Below are positions 45,428-54,395 of a DNA stretch of 64,000 nt, piece by piece (position 1 is the first letter of the stretch; every line of letters begins with the position of its first letter). The translations under genes and the position numbers were made by a program. The stretch spans positions 62,001 to 126,000 of the forward strand of contig NZ_JAIVKK010000005.1 in NCBI RefSeq assembly GCF_020524005.1, given 5' to 3'. Under the pieces are notes generated by a model. It was given only the letters and a program-made list of their open reading frames with translations, did not search any database and had not been told where the DNA came from. The DNA comes from Microbulbifer aggregans. Its GTDB lineage: Bacteria; Pseudomonadota; Gammaproteobacteria; Pseudomonadales; Cellvibrionaceae.

Positions 45428-45931
45428 ATGACCCCCGCAATCAACAGCGCCGCAAAAGCAAAAATCACCTATCACATTCACGAGTACACCCACGATACCG
45501 CGGCAGAATCCTATGGCCTGGAGGCGGCGGAAAAACTGGGTCTGGAACCGCACAGGGTGTTCAAGACACTGGTGGTCGCACTCGATGGAAAAGCCCTCGC
45601 TGTGGCGGTAATACCGGTAGAGCTTCAGCTCAATATGAAACTCATCGCCAAAGCTGCCGGTGCAAAGAAGGCGGCGATGGCAGATAAAGACGATGTTATG
45701 CGTTCGTCCGGCTACGTCCTCGGCGGCGTGAGCCCACTGGGCCAGAAAAAGCGCCTGCCTACGTTTCTCCATAATTCTGCAAAAACACTGGAAACCATCT
45801 TTGTCAGCGCCGGGCGCCGGGGACTCGAAATTGAGCTGGCGCCTGGCGACCTGATTTCCCTGACCAGAGGACAGTTTGCAGAGCTTTGCCTGACAACTTC
45901 TGACACGGAGCGCACCGATGCCCAACTATGA
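45428..45931 (+). CDS. ybaK: Cys-tRNA(Pro)/Cys-tRNA(Cys) deacylase YbaK
   Basis: Trans-editing deacylase of 167 residues (INS/EbsC family). The start at 45428 gives MTPAINSAAKAKITYHIHEY, as in E. coli YbaK, with AAGGA six bases upstream; the other ATG at 45422 directly abuts AAGGA. The active-site and fold markers VFKTLVVALDGK, AKAAGAKKAAMAD, GYVLGGVSPLGQKKRLPT and RRGLEIELAPGDL are all present. It overlaps the HAD phosphatase gene by 14 bp, so the two are likely cotranscribed. It removes Cys from mischarged tRNA-Pro. Confidence 0.93.
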   Translation: MTPAINSAAKAKITYHIHEYTHDTAAESYGLEAAEKLGLEPHRVFKTLVVALDGKALAVAVIPVELQLNMKLIAKAAGAKKAAMADKDDVMRSSGYVLGGVSPLGQKKRLPTFLHNSAKTLETIFVSAGRRGLEIELAPGDLISLTRGQFAELCLTTSDTERTDAQL

Positions 45932-46562
45932 CTGGCTGCTTTTTGACCTCGACGGCACCCTCAGCGACCCCGCCGAAGGGTTTGTCAATTCCATGAACTA
46001 TGCATTGGTTGCCCATGATTTCGCACCACTCGATGCCAATACCCTGACCCCTTATATCGGTCCCCCGCTGGAAACCACCATCGCCAGCCTCGCAGACAGT
46101 GACGACCAGGGTCTGGTTCGCTCTATGGTGGACAAGTACCGGGAACGCTACGCAGATATCGGTTATGCGGAAAACCGGTTATATCCCGGCATTTCGGAAA
46201 CCTTGGCGAAACTGGGGCAGCGGGACAACATCCGGCTCGGCGTGTGCACGTCGAAGCGCGCTGATTTTGCCAAGCGCATCCTCGAACAATTTAACCTCAA
46301 GCACCATTTTGAGTTTGTCAGCGGCGGCGATGTTGGTATCGCCAAGTGGCAACAGCTTGAGGGGTTGCTTGCCGACAACGCAATCTCTACCCGTTCACTG
46401 ATGATTGGCGATCGCCATTTTGATCTCTCCGCCGCGGCTAAAAACCAGTTGCCCAGTGCCGGTGTTCTGTGGGGCTACGGCTCACGTGCGGAACTCAACG
46501 AGTACAATCCTGTCCATCTGTTTGCACGTCCAGTGGAAATCCTGGATATTCTGGCAACCTGA
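45918..46562 (+). CDS. HAD-IA hydrolase (phosphoglycolate phosphatase/5'-nucleotidase-like)
   Basis: HAD phosphatase of 214 residues. Motif I is LLFDLDGTLSDPAEG (Asp nucleophile), motif II VCTSKR, the Lys motif around VGIAKWQQ and motif IV MIGDRHFDLSAA. It resembles the Gph/YrfG group. Physiological substrate unknown. Its start overlaps the ybaK stop by 14 bp and GGAG precedes it by 7 bases, so translation may be coupled. The next gene is a lipoprotein 70 bp downstream. Confidence 0.82.
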   Translation: MPNYDWLLFDLDGTLSDPAEGFVNSMNYALVAHDFAPLDANTLTPYIGPPLETTIASLADSDDQGLVRSMVDKYRERYADIGYAENRLYPGISETLAKLGQRDNIRLGVCTSKRADFAKRILEQFNLKHHFEFVSGGDVGIAKWQQLEGLLADNAISTRSLMIGDRHFDLSAAAKNQLPSAGVLWGYGSRAELNEYNPVHLFARPVEILDILAT

Positions 46563-46632
46563 TATACCCCACATTAATAAAGATGGTCCGGTATCAGTGG
46601 CCAGAAAAGGGAAACATCAAAAAGGAACCCCA

Positions 46633-46944
46633 ATGAAGTGTCTTATTGTTCTAATCGCTGTGTCTCTGCTGTCCGGGTGCGGCACATTTACCACGCTGAC
46701 CCATTCCGATAGAGAGATTGCTTCTAACCTCAACCGGCAAAATTCCGCCTGTGTGAGTGTGCCACGGGTATACAGCGGTGTTGCCTACAATATGTGCAAA
46801 CTGAACTCCAATGGTAACTCCGTTTATTTTTTGCCCATGCTGGGAGTCTATCTGTTCGACAGTGTGTTCTCGGCAGCAACAGACACCGTTGCCCTGCCCT
46901 ACACCGTTTACGCGCAAAGCCAGAAAGGCAGCGTGGACTTGTAG
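46633..46944 (+). CDS. YceK/YidQ-type lipoprotein
   Basis: Short lipoprotein of 103 residues: signal peptide LIVLIAVSLLSGC with the lipobox LSGC, then a small domain with GTFTTLTHSDREIASNL, VPRVYSGVAYNMCKL, LPMLGVYLFDSVFSAATDTV and ALPYTVY, the pattern of the YceK/YidQ (DUF1375) family. AAAGGA precedes the ATG at 8 bases. Members are outer-membrane lipoproteins of unknown function. The frame is open to 46405 but the upper part overlaps the HAD gene. Confidence 0.82.
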   Translation: MKCLIVLIAVSLLSGCGTFTTLTHSDREIASNLNRQNSACVSVPRVYSGVAYNMCKLNSNGNSVYFLPMLGVYLFDSVFSAATDTVALPYTVYAQSQKGSVDL

Positions 46945-47075
46945 AAAGACCGTTCAATTTCTACACAACTGAAGAGACTGACCGGGCATGATCCGTCCCT
47001 ACTTAGGCTGGTTCCAGCCGGGTATAAATCGCATAATGCCCGCCCTAATTTCCAAATCGACGATTGGCCTGCTGT

Positions 47076-48065
47076 ATGTGGTTTAAGAACCTGCGCGTAT
47101 ACCGCCTCACCCGCGAATTCCATCTCTCCGCTGAACAGCTGAACGAACTGCTGGAACCAGCCTTGTTTACCCCCTGCGGCAGCCAGGATATGAGCCGTTA
47201 CGGGTGGGTACCCCCGCTTGGCCGCCACGGCAGTGAGCTGGTACACGCAGCCAATGGCTACCTGATGGTATGTGCCAAGAAGCAGGAAAAAGTCATTCCT
47301 GCTGCGGTCATCAACGAAAGGGTTGAAGAGATGGCCCAGGCCATCGCCGATAAAGAGGCCCGCAGTGTGGGTCGCAAGGAACGGCAGAACCTGAAAGATG
47401 AAGTGCTGCTGGAAATGCGCCCCAAGGCATTCGCCCGCTCGCGCCTGCAGTTTGCCTACATTGACCCGAAAGATGGCTGGATTGTAGTCAACGCGTCGTC
47501 CGCCAAGGGTGCGGAAGAGCTGCTGGAAAACCTGCGCGAAGCTATCAGCAGCCTGTCAGTGATACCGCTCACCGCCAAGAACATCCCGCAGCAATCCATG
47601 ACCCACTGGCTCACCGCGCCGGAAGCCCCGACCAATTTTGAGTTCGGACACGAATGTGAACTGCGTGATCCGCAGGAATCCGGCAGCGTGATCCGCTGTA
47701 AGAACCAGGACCTGTGCGCTGAAGAGATTCACAATCACCTGGTTGCCGGCATGCAAGTGTATAAACTGGGACTCATCTGGCGCGACGGTGTGGAACTGAT
47801 GGTCGACGACCAGCTGGCAATCAAGCGCCTCAAGTTCAGCGATGCTGTCACCGAGAAAGCGGACAACGTCGATGCCGACAACGCGGCGCAGCGTTTCGAT
47901 ATCGAGTTTTCCGTGATGACCCTGGAAATTTCCGCGTTGCTGAAAGATCTGCTCGCGGCGTTTGGTGGCCTCAATACGGACACCGCCAGCGTCGATGAAA
48001 TCGTCGCCCGCGCCTCCCGCGCTGATGCCGACCAACTGGCGGCTGAAGTCGAAGAAGTGTTTTGA
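47076..48065 (+). CDS. rdgC: Recombination-associated protein RdgC
   Basis: Ring-shaped double-strand DNA-binding protein that modulates RecA and recombination. It has 329 residues from ATG 47076 (MWFKNLRVYRL), with the family segments LFTPCGSQDMSRYGWVPPLG, LKDEVLLEMRPKAFARS, WIVVNASSAKGAEELLENLR and VMTLEISALLKDLLAAF. An in-frame TTG 12 bp upstream would only add four residues. It is monocistronic and is followed by a terminator at 48189-48222, 124 bp away. Confidence 0.94.
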   Translation: MWFKNLRVYRLTREFHLSAEQLNELLEPALFTPCGSQDMSRYGWVPPLGRHGSELVHAANGYLMVCAKKQEKVIPAAVINERVEEMAQAIADKEARSVGRKERQNLKDEVLLEMRPKAFARSRLQFAYIDPKDGWIVVNASSAKGAEELLENLREAISSLSVIPLTAKNIPQQSMTHWLTAPEAPTNFEFGHECELRDPQESGSVIRCKNQDLCAEEIHNHLVAGMQVYKLGLIWRDGVELMVDDQLAIKRLKFSDAVTEKADNVDADNAAQRFDIEFSVMTLEISALLKDLLAAFGGLNTDTASVDEIVARASRADADQLAAEVEEVF

Positions 48066-48188
48066 TCACCAGTTGGCGGGGCAAAATCTCCAACGACTGA
48101 CCCGCGGGTCCCACGCTGCTTTGAAGGCCGTGCCCGGCGCCGTAAGCGATACGTTCGGGCGCTAACCGCTCTTCAAATTCTCACCCAT

Positions 48189-48222
48189 AAAAAAACGGCC
48201 TCGTAAAAGCGGCCGTTTTTTA
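48189..48222 (+). terminator. Bidirectional terminator between rdgC and gnd
   Basis: AAAAAACGGCC / GGCCGTTTTTT around TCGTAAAAGC, with A and T tracts on the two sides, so that it can act on both the rdgC transcript and the gnd transcript that ends at 48248. Confidence 0.9.
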
Positions 48223-48247
48223 TGCGAGGGCAGAATGTCTGCCCACA

Positions 48248-49768
48248 TCAGATTTTTGTAACCGGGCGACCAGGTTCGCTCCAGCGCACATGATATTTCT
48301 GCTGCTCCGGGCGATCGACGCGCGAGAAGGTATGCGCACCAAAGAAATCCCGCTGCGCCTGCAACAGGTTTGCCGGCAGTGACTCGCGGCGGAACGCATC
48401 GTAATAGCTCAACGCCGACGAGAGCGCCGGCACCGGGATACCACCCAGGGTAGCATCGGCCACCGCGCGGCGCCAGTTGCCCTGGTGGCTGGCGATCTGC
48501 TCGATAAAGAAATCGTCCAGCAACAGGTTGGAAAGTTTGGTATCGCGCTCATACGCATCGCTAATGGACTGCAGGAAGACCGCGCGAATAATGCACCCTG
48601 CACGCCAGATACGTGCTATTTCGGCAAAGTTCAGTTCCCAGCCCTGCTCCCGTGCGGCGAGCTTCATCAGGTCAAAGCCCTGCGCGTAAACACAGATCTT
48701 GGCGCAATAGAGTGCGTCGTGCAGCTGCGCGATTACCGCTTCACGTTCCTCGGCCGGTACCGGCTGCACCGCAGGCCCTTCCAGCTTTTTCGCCGCACGG
48801 GTACGCAGTACCTTGCGGGTGGACAATGAACGGGCGAATACCGCTTCGGCGATACTCGGCGCCGGGCAACCTACTTCGAGGCTGCTCACCGCGGTCCACA
48901 GGCCGGTGCCCTTCTGCCCTGCGCGGTCCAGAATCACATCCACCAGCGGCTGTCCGGTCTCGGAGTCATCGGTAGACAGCACTTCAGCGCTGATATCAAT
49001 CAGGTAGCTGTTCAGTACGCCCTTGTTCCACTCGCGAAATACATCCGCGATTTCCTTGGGCGTCATTTCCAGGGCGCTGCGCATCACATCATAGGCTTCA
49101 CAGATCATCTGCATGTCTGCGTATTCGATGCCGTTGTGCACCATTTTCACGAAATGGCCGGAACCAATTGGACCAATATAAGCGGCGCAGGGTTCACCCT
49201 CTTTCACCGGGTTACCCGGCTCAAAACGCTCGATAGGCTGGCCGGTCGCCGAGTCCACCTTGGCGGCAATGGCATGCCAGACCGGTTCGATACGTGCCCA
49301 GGCGTAACGGTCACCACTCGGCATAAGCGAAGGTCCAAACCGCGCACCAACTTCACCACCGGAAACCGCGGTAGTGAAGAAAATCAATTTGCCCTCATAC
49401 CGCTTGCAGCGCTCGACCGAGTCAGTCCAGAGGCTATTACCGGTATCAATCACGATGTCGTCAGCCTGCATGCCCGCATCCAGCAATTTGTTGCAAACAT
49501 CGTCAACCGGAGCGCCGGCAGGAACGGAGAGAATTACCAGGTGTGGCGCCTTAACGCGGGAAAGCAGTTCTGTATAAGAGTTGCACACTTCCACACGCGG
49601 GGGCTGATTGCCACGCTCCTGCGCATCTTGTTCAAGCAGGGCTTCGAGACGACTGTGGTCAAGGTCGAAGGCGCAAACGCGGTAACCGTTGTCCGCCAGG
49701 TTGAGAATGAGGTTTTTCCCCATGACTCCCGCGCCAATAAAACCAATATCGCACAGTGAATCTGACAT
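48248..49768 (-). CDS. gnd: 6-phosphogluconate dehydrogenase, decarboxylating
   Basis: NADP-dependent pentose-phosphate enzyme converting 6-phosphogluconate to ribulose-5-phosphate. It has 506 residues, about 38 longer than E. coli Gnd. The Rossmann motif GFIGAGVMGKNLILNL, the substrate segments VSGGEVGARFGPSLMP, GHFVKMVHNGIEYADMQ and the C-terminal FGAHTFSRVD are all present. The start at 49768 (MSDSLCDIG) has GGAG plus six; four residues upstream there is an extra Met. The insertions lie around residues 170-185 and 45-60. It ends in the bidirectional terminator. Confidence 0.93.
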   Translation of the reverse strand: MSDSLCDIGFIGAGVMGKNLILNLADNGYRVCAFDLDHSRLEALLEQDAQERGNQPPRVEVCNSYTELLSRVKAPHLVILSVPAGAPVDDVCNKLLDAGMQADDIVIDTGNSLWTDSVERCKRYEGKLIFFTTAVSGGEVGARFGPSLMPSGDRYAWARIEPVWHAIAAKVDSATGQPIERFEPGNPVKEGEPCAAYIGPIGSGHFVKMVHNGIEYADMQMICEAYDVMRSALEMTPKEIADVFREWNKGVLNSYLIDISAEVLSTDDSETGQPLVDVILDRAGQKGTGLWTAVSSLEVGCPAPSIAEAVFARSLSTRKVLRTRAAKKLEGPAVQPVPAEEREAVIAQLHDALYCAKICVYAQGFDLMKLAAREQGWELNFAEIARIWRAGCIIRAVFLQSISDAYERDTKLSNLLLDDFFIEQIASHQGNWRRAVADATLGGIPVPALSSALSYYDAFRRESLPANLLQAQRDFFGAHTFSRVDRPEQQKYHVRWSEPGRPVTKI

Positions 49769-49910
49769 GAACTTCTCCAATTTCGTGGTACAGCTTGAGG
49801 CGCGCGGAGTATACCAATCTGCAGCCGCGCCCGGGAGCCAAAATCAAGGGTAATCTGCCAGTCGCCGGTCACCGACACTAGTATCCGGGCAGGCGTGGAG
49901 GTATCACGAT

Positions 49911-51032
49911 ATGGGCGAGTTTCCCGACATTACCGATGAGCCTCATCGCGGCGCGATAGGCGATCTGCGGGCACTGCAAACGCCCGGTCTGGAAACCTTC
50001 AGACGGTTCACTTATGGACAGTTGCCGGGCCCGCCAATCTGGCGTCTTACCGGTATGCAACCGACGGAAACCGGCCTTGGACGGGCAACTTTTGCCATGC
50101 CGGTTACCCCCTGGCTGGAAGACGCAACCGGCGTTTACTGGGGAGGGCTCTACGCGCTGTTTGCCGACTCCCCCCTGGCAGCCGCAATCTGGACTACCCT
50201 GCCCGCCGGCAAGTTCCTGTCCACTTCAGAGCTCAACCTGTACTACGTGCGCCCGATGAGCCAGGAGACGCAGAATATGGTTGGCCGCGCAAAAATCGTC
50301 CACTCGGGTAATCAGGTGGGACTGTCCTCGGTTGACATCACAGACCAGCACGGCCGGACACTGGCATTTGGCAGCTCTCGCTGCATCATCACTGATTTCC
50401 CCGTCGATCCGGGTCAGTCGTTCGAGCCGCCGGACCTGGGCCCGGAAACACCGCCGGACCCATTTCTGAGAGAGCCACCGGAGTTAAACTTTGCGGAACT
50501 GAAACAGTTCGGAAACCAGATTCCTATTGAGTGCCAGCGCGCCACTATCGCGGAAAGCAAGACACACCCCGTGTGGCATTTTACCGGCTATCGGCCGCGG
50601 GAAATCGACGACGGGTTTTGCCGTGCAACCATCCCCTCATCCCCCTGGTTTTCCAACGGAAATGTCGCCATTTACGGTGGCCTGCTGGCCTGGGCGGCCG
50701 ACTTCACCATGGGGGCATCGGTATATTCCACCCTGCCAGCCGGTGACATTTTCGCCACCATGGACATCCATATCCGCTATATCAGGCCAGCCGCGTTAAA
50801 CGACGGTGACATTTCCCTGACCGGCCGCGTGCAACACCGTGGCCGTCGCCTGAAAGTGGCCTCTTGCGATATCACCAATGCCGCCGGTAAGCGCCTGGCG
50901 ATGGCAACGGCGTCAGCGCTCGTCATTCCTGATGGCGCCAGGCAGATCAGCCAGGGTATCCCTCCGGAAGATATCATCGCGCATGCGGCGAAGAATGTTT
51001 CGCAAGAGTTACAGTCCCGCCGGCGACGCTAG
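49911..51032 (+). CDS. Tandem hotdog acyl-CoA thioesterase-like protein
   Basis: Protein of 373 residues made of two hotdog (4HBT/PaaI-like) domains. The first runs about residues 45-165 with VYWGGLYALFADSPLAAAIW and LSTSELNLYYVRPMS; the second, about 215-345, has VAIYGGLLAWAADFTMGASV and FATMDIHIRYIRPAA. The repeats share GGL-A-x-AD-xxAxA-W/V and the 'YIRP' strand. Such double-hotdog proteins hydrolyse acyl-CoA; substrate unknown. GGAGG precedes the ATG by 10 bases. It is divergent from gnd. Confidence 0.8.
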   Translation: MGEFPDITDEPHRGAIGDLRALQTPGLETFRRFTYGQLPGPPIWRLTGMQPTETGLGRATFAMPVTPWLEDATGVYWGGLYALFADSPLAAAIWTTLPAGKFLSTSELNLYYVRPMSQETQNMVGRAKIVHSGNQVGLSSVDITDQHGRTLAFGSSRCIITDFPVDPGQSFEPPDLGPETPPDPFLREPPELNFAELKQFGNQIPIECQRATIAESKTHPVWHFTGYRPREIDDGFCRATIPSSPWFSNGNVAIYGGLLAWAADFTMGASVYSTLPAGDIFATMDIHIRYIRPAALNDGDISLTGRVQHRGRRLKVASCDITNAAGKRLAMATASALVIPDGARQISQGIPPEDIIAHAAKNVSQELQSRRRR

Positions 51033-51137
51033 CGGCATGCAGATGTGGTTTGCGGTAACGGGGGAATTTCGCAATACTCGGGCGCAAGCCATTATATGGC
51101 TGACCATCTTCGCCAATATTATTGAACGGATCATTTC

Positions 51138-51626
51138 ATGCCGCTTGTGTTCACTGCCCCCTGGAGCCGCCAATTGAAATGGCTGACCAGTATCACCTGC
51201 TTTTTTCTGGTCGGCGTTTCGATTGCCATGCAACTGAACGCACAGGAAAACCCACCACTGATGTACCGCATCGGCATTGTGTTACCCCTGATTGTTTTGT
51301 TCACCGCAGCTCTGTTTGCGATCCGGGGCTACCGCGTCGAACACGATCAACTACTGATTTTGCGCCCGGGCTGGCGGAGCCGTATTCCGCTCTCCGATTT
51401 TCAGTCTGCTGAATTTACGCCGAATGCGATGGCCGGCTCTATCCGACTCTTTGGCAATGGCGGCCTGTTCGGGTTTATCGGGCTATTCCGCAACAATGAG
51501 CTTGGCCGCTACCGCGCGTTCGTCACGGATACCTCCCGCACAGTAGTGATCCGCCACGGGGCCTCCACGGTAGTTATTTCACCTGATGACCCCGAGAGAC
51601 TGGTTCGATCGCTGAATTCAAAATAA
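51138..51626 (+). CDS. Membrane protein with PH-like (bPH) domain
   Basis: Membrane protein of 162 residues with two transmembrane segments (LTSITCFFLVGVSIAMQL and IGIVLPLIVLFTAALFAI) followed by a C-terminal PH-like beta domain (YRVEHDQLLILRPGWRSRIP, LGRYRAFVTDTSRTVVIR). PH-like bacterial membrane proteins are of unknown function. It is followed 18 bp later by a lipase gene on the same strand and is part of a short run of envelope-type genes. Confidence 0.68.
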   Translation: MPLVFTAPWSRQLKWLTSITCFFLVGVSIAMQLNAQENPPLMYRIGIVLPLIVLFTAALFAIRGYRVEHDQLLILRPGWRSRIPLSDFQSAEFTPNAMAGSIRLFGNGGLFGFIGLFRNNELGRYRAFVTDTSRTVVIRHGASTVVISPDDPERLVRSLNSK

Positions 51627-51643
51627 GAACAGGAATTTCACCA

Positions 51644-52522
51644 ATGATCACACTACTTCGCCGGTCTATCTGGCTATTGATGGCAATCGGCTTTGCACTC
51701 CCGGCGACAGCCTCGGAGTGCGTGATCCTGTTGCACGGGCTGGCGAAATCCGATGCGTCCATGAAGAAACTCGAGTCGTCCATCGCAGACGCCGGTTTCA
51801 GCACGGTTAACGTCAACTATCCTTCCACTGCATTTTCCATCGAGCAACTCGCCGGCCCCGCCATCGCGCCTGCCCTCGATACCTGTCAAGCCCAGGCAAA
51901 GGCCCGCAGCGAAGACCTGTCACGGGTGCATTTTGTCACCCACTCCATGGGGGGGATTCTCGTTCGCCAGTACCTGAGCCGGGTAGCGATCGAAAACCTT
52001 GGCCATGTGGTTATGCTAGGACCGCCCAACCACGGCAGCGAGGTGGTCGATAAACTGGGTAGCTTCCCCGGGTTCCAGTTTATGTTCGGCGATGCAGGGC
52101 TACAGCTGGGTACCGGCAACCTCAGTGTGCCCAATCAGCTGGGGCCTGCAAATTTCGATCTGGGCATCATTGCCGGAACCCGCAGTATCAATCTGTTCCT
52201 GTCACAGATGCTGCCACACTCAGACGATGGCAAGGTGACCGTAGACAGCACCCGGCTTGAGGGTATGAATGACCATATTGAAATGCCGGTAACCCATGTG
52301 TTCATGATGAAAAACCGCAAGGTAATCCGGCAGGTCATTCACTACCTGAAGCATGGCCGTTTCCTGCGCGAAGACGCAACTCCCGCTGAATCCGCTGCGG
52401 CCGCCACTTTCATCAACACACCCACCACCGCTCCCTCCACAACAACCTCGCAAATGTCGTTGCCGCCACTGGCGTGGAAAACGTCTACACTGAAATCAGA
52501 GTATTTTCTCGTGCTCGTATAG
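51644..52522 (+). CDS. Exported alpha/beta-hydrolase (lipase/esterase)
   Basis: Exported alpha/beta-hydrolase of 292 residues: signal peptide WLLMAIGFALPATASE, oxyanion loop VILLHGLAKSDASM and nucleophile elbow VHFVTHSMGGILVRQYLS (Gly-x-Ser-x-Gly as HSMGG). A catalytic Asp is in DSTRLEGMNDH-type context and the His in NDHIEMPVTHVFM. It resembles triacylglycerol-lipase-like proteins. AGGA precedes the ATG at 8 bases. The C-terminal about 45 residues are Thr/Ala/Pro-rich. Confidence 0.82.
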   Translation: MITLLRRSIWLLMAIGFALPATASECVILLHGLAKSDASMKKLESSIADAGFSTVNVNYPSTAFSIEQLAGPAIAPALDTCQAQAKARSEDLSRVHFVTHSMGGILVRQYLSRVAIENLGHVVMLGPPNHGSEVVDKLGSFPGFQFMFGDAGLQLGTGNLSVPNQLGPANFDLGIIAGTRSINLFLSQMLPHSDDGKVTVDSTRLEGMNDHIEMPVTHVFMMKNRKVIRQVIHYLKHGRFLREDATPAESAAAATFINTPTTAPSTTTSQMSLPPLAWKTSTLKSEYFLVLV

Positions 52523-52567
52523 GGCCTGCCGCGAGCGCGCCTGATATGACACATTTCAGGAGCTCCC

Positions 52568-53005
52568 TTGGCGAAAACGATCTGGTTTATTCTGCCGCTG
52601 CTACTACTGACTCTGGTCGCCGCACTCGCCGGCCCCAGAAACGAGCAGCGCAGCGAGCGTGTTCTGTTCTCCGACGCTGAGTCTTCCGGTGGCGTGCGGG
52701 CTACCCAGGTAAAGTCCTCGATTCGCGGCTACCAGACGATGGAGTACCTTATCGAGGCCAAAACCGGCCAGTCGCTGGACCTAAATTTGCACAGCAATAA
52801 TAGGGCAAGCGGCTTCAGGGTTACTGCCCCGGCGGCACCGAGGCCGATGCACAGTGCGAGAGGACAAAGCGCGCGATTCAAGGGCACTTTGCCCCGTGAC
52901 GGCACCTATCGGGTAGAGATATTCCTGAAAGACACCGCCGCCGAAAATGGAGAGCGTGCCGCCTTCTCACTGAATATCCGCCTGAGCAATCCCGGCGGAC
53001 CGTGA
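52568..53005 (+). CDS. PliG-like periplasmic protein (g-type lysozyme inhibitor-like)
   Basis: Exported protein of 145 residues from a TTG start with AGGAG five bases upstream. The signal peptide is WFILPLLLLTLVAALAG. The domain has SSIRGYQTMEYLIEAKTGQS, LNLHSNNRASGF and GTLPRDGTYRVEIFLKD, the order seen in E. coli PliG (inhibitor of g-type lysozyme) and in PPC-type beta-sandwich domains. PliG inhibits goose-type lysozyme in the periplasm; the family call is from pattern, not alignment. Its stop overlaps the start of the MscS gene by 4 bp. Confidence 0.6.
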   Translation: MAKTIWFILPLLLLTLVAALAGPRNEQRSERVLFSDAESSGGVRATQVKSSIRGYQTMEYLIEAKTGQSLDLNLHSNNRASGFRVTAPAAPRPMHSARGQSARFKGTLPRDGTYRVEIFLKDTAAENGERAAFSLNIRLSNPGGP

Positions 53006-54012
53006 ACACTCGCCACCTGCCCCGCCAGGCCGTGGATGCCGACCTGAATACCGCACTGCAGCAGGTAGATAGCTGGGTCGACGGCGCCATCCACCTTCTG
53101 CCCAATTTCTGCGTGGCTCTGGTCGTACTGCTGGTGTTCTATCTACTGGGCAATTTCTTTCGCCTGTTTGTACGACGCCACCTCACCCGACGCAGCAGGG
53201 ATAACCTCGGCGAAGTACTGGGCAGCCTGATCAAATGGGCTGTGGTATTTATCGGGTTGTTACTGGCTGCCACCATCGTCATGCCCAGCCTGAAACCGGG
53301 AGACCTGATCGCCGGGCTCGGGGTGAGTTCCGTCGCTATCGGGTTTGCGTTCAAGGACATATTGCAAAACTGGCTCGCCGGGTTGTTGATTCTGATCCGA
53401 CAGCCTTTCTCCGTCGGCGACCAGGTTGAAGTGAGTGGCTTTGAAGGTACCGTTTGCCGGATCGAAACCCGTGCAACACTCATTGATACCTATGACGGTC
53501 AGCGGGCAGTCATACCCAACAGCGATATTTATACCAATGCGGTGCTGGTCAAAACTGCTTATGAAAAGCGCCGTAGTGAATACGATATCGGTATTGGCTA
53601 CGGAGATGATATCGACGAGGCCTGTGAGGTCATCCGGCAGGCACTACTGAACGTTGAGGGGGTGTTGAAAAAACCCACACCGGAAGCGCTGGCATGGGAA
53701 CTCGCCGCCAGCTGGGTAACCATTCGCGCCCGCTGGTGGACACACAGCCGTCAGGCCGATGTATCTCACATCCGCGCCCGGGTTATTACCGCAGTCAAAC
53801 GGGCGCTCGACTCAGCACATATCGACATGCCCTTTGAAACCTGTGTGCAGCTATTGCACGACCAGACGGAAGAGACGGACGGGGATCGCAGTAGCCAGAG
53901 AGAGGGTTGGCCGGTAGTGGATGGCGACAATCCTACGCCCCGCTGGAAGGTACAGCGCGATAGCCTTGCCAACGAGCCAAATCAACGACCGGGAGCGATC
54001 GACGAGACCTGA
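53002..54012 (+). CDS. MscS family mechanosensitive ion channel
   Basis: Small-conductance-type channel of 336 residues from a GTG start in the sequence GTGA that overlaps the preceding gene. It has the TM segments LPNFCVALVVLLVFYLLGNF, IKWAVVFIGLLLAATIV and DLIAGLGVSSVAIGFAFKDI (the TM3 pore helix), the beta-domain IRQPFSVGDQVEVSGFEGTV and a C-terminal soluble part. It should open during hypo-osmotic stress. Coupling with the PliG-like gene suggests joint expression. The 3' 30 residues are acidic and low-complexity. Confidence 0.9.
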   Translation: MNTRHLPRQAVDADLNTALQQVDSWVDGAIHLLPNFCVALVVLLVFYLLGNFFRLFVRRHLTRRSRDNLGEVLGSLIKWAVVFIGLLLAATIVMPSLKPGDLIAGLGVSSVAIGFAFKDILQNWLAGLLILIRQPFSVGDQVEVSGFEGTVCRIETRATLIDTYDGQRAVIPNSDIYTNAVLVKTAYEKRRSEYDIGIGYGDDIDEACEVIRQALLNVEGVLKKPTPEALAWELAASWVTIRARWWTHSRQADVSHIRARVITAVKRALDSAHIDMPFETCVQLLHDQTEETDGDRSSQREGWPVVDGDNPTPRWKVQRDSLANEPNQRPGAIDET

Positions 54013-54027
54013 TTTTTTACAGGTATG

Positions 54028-54363
54028 TCAGGCCGAAACCGTCCTGGAAAACACATTGATGACGACGACACCGGCAATAATCAAACCCATACCAATCATG
54101 GCTGCCGGGTCCGGCACCTGGCCGTAAACAAAAGCGCTGACAATGGCCACCAGCACAATGCCGAGCCCCGACCAGATGGCATAGGTAATCCCGACGGGAA
54201 GATGCTCCAGCACTAGGGTAAGCAGATAAAACGCAACACCATAGCCCAGGAGCACTAGCAGCGAAGGCCACAGCTTGGTGAACTGGGCCGAAGCCTTGAG
54301 TGCACTGGTGGCCGCCACTTCTGCCAAAATTGCGATACCAAGATACAGGTAGGGTAATTTCAC
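54028..54363 (-). CDS. SMR family multidrug/quaternary-ammonium exporter
   Basis: Four-helix small multidrug resistance transporter of 111 residues. The essential Glu is residue 15 (LYLGIAILAEVAATSALKAS, Glu14 of EmrE), followed by WPSLLVLLGYGVAFYLLTLV, VGITYAIWSGLGIVLVAIVS and DPAAMIGMGLIIAGVVVINV. It is convergent with MscS and lies 32 bp from trpS on the same strand. EmrE- or SugE-type; either is possible, and GITYAIWSGLG fits EmrE. Confidence 0.9.
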   Translation of the reverse strand: MKLPYLYLGIAILAEVAATSALKASAQFTKLWPSLLVLLGYGVAFYLLTLVLEHLPVGITYAIWSGLGIVLVAIVSAFVYGQVPDPAAMIGMGLIIAGVVVINVFSRTVSA

Positions 54364-54395
54364 CCGCTCACTCCCAGGCCCGGCCCATTCAGGGA

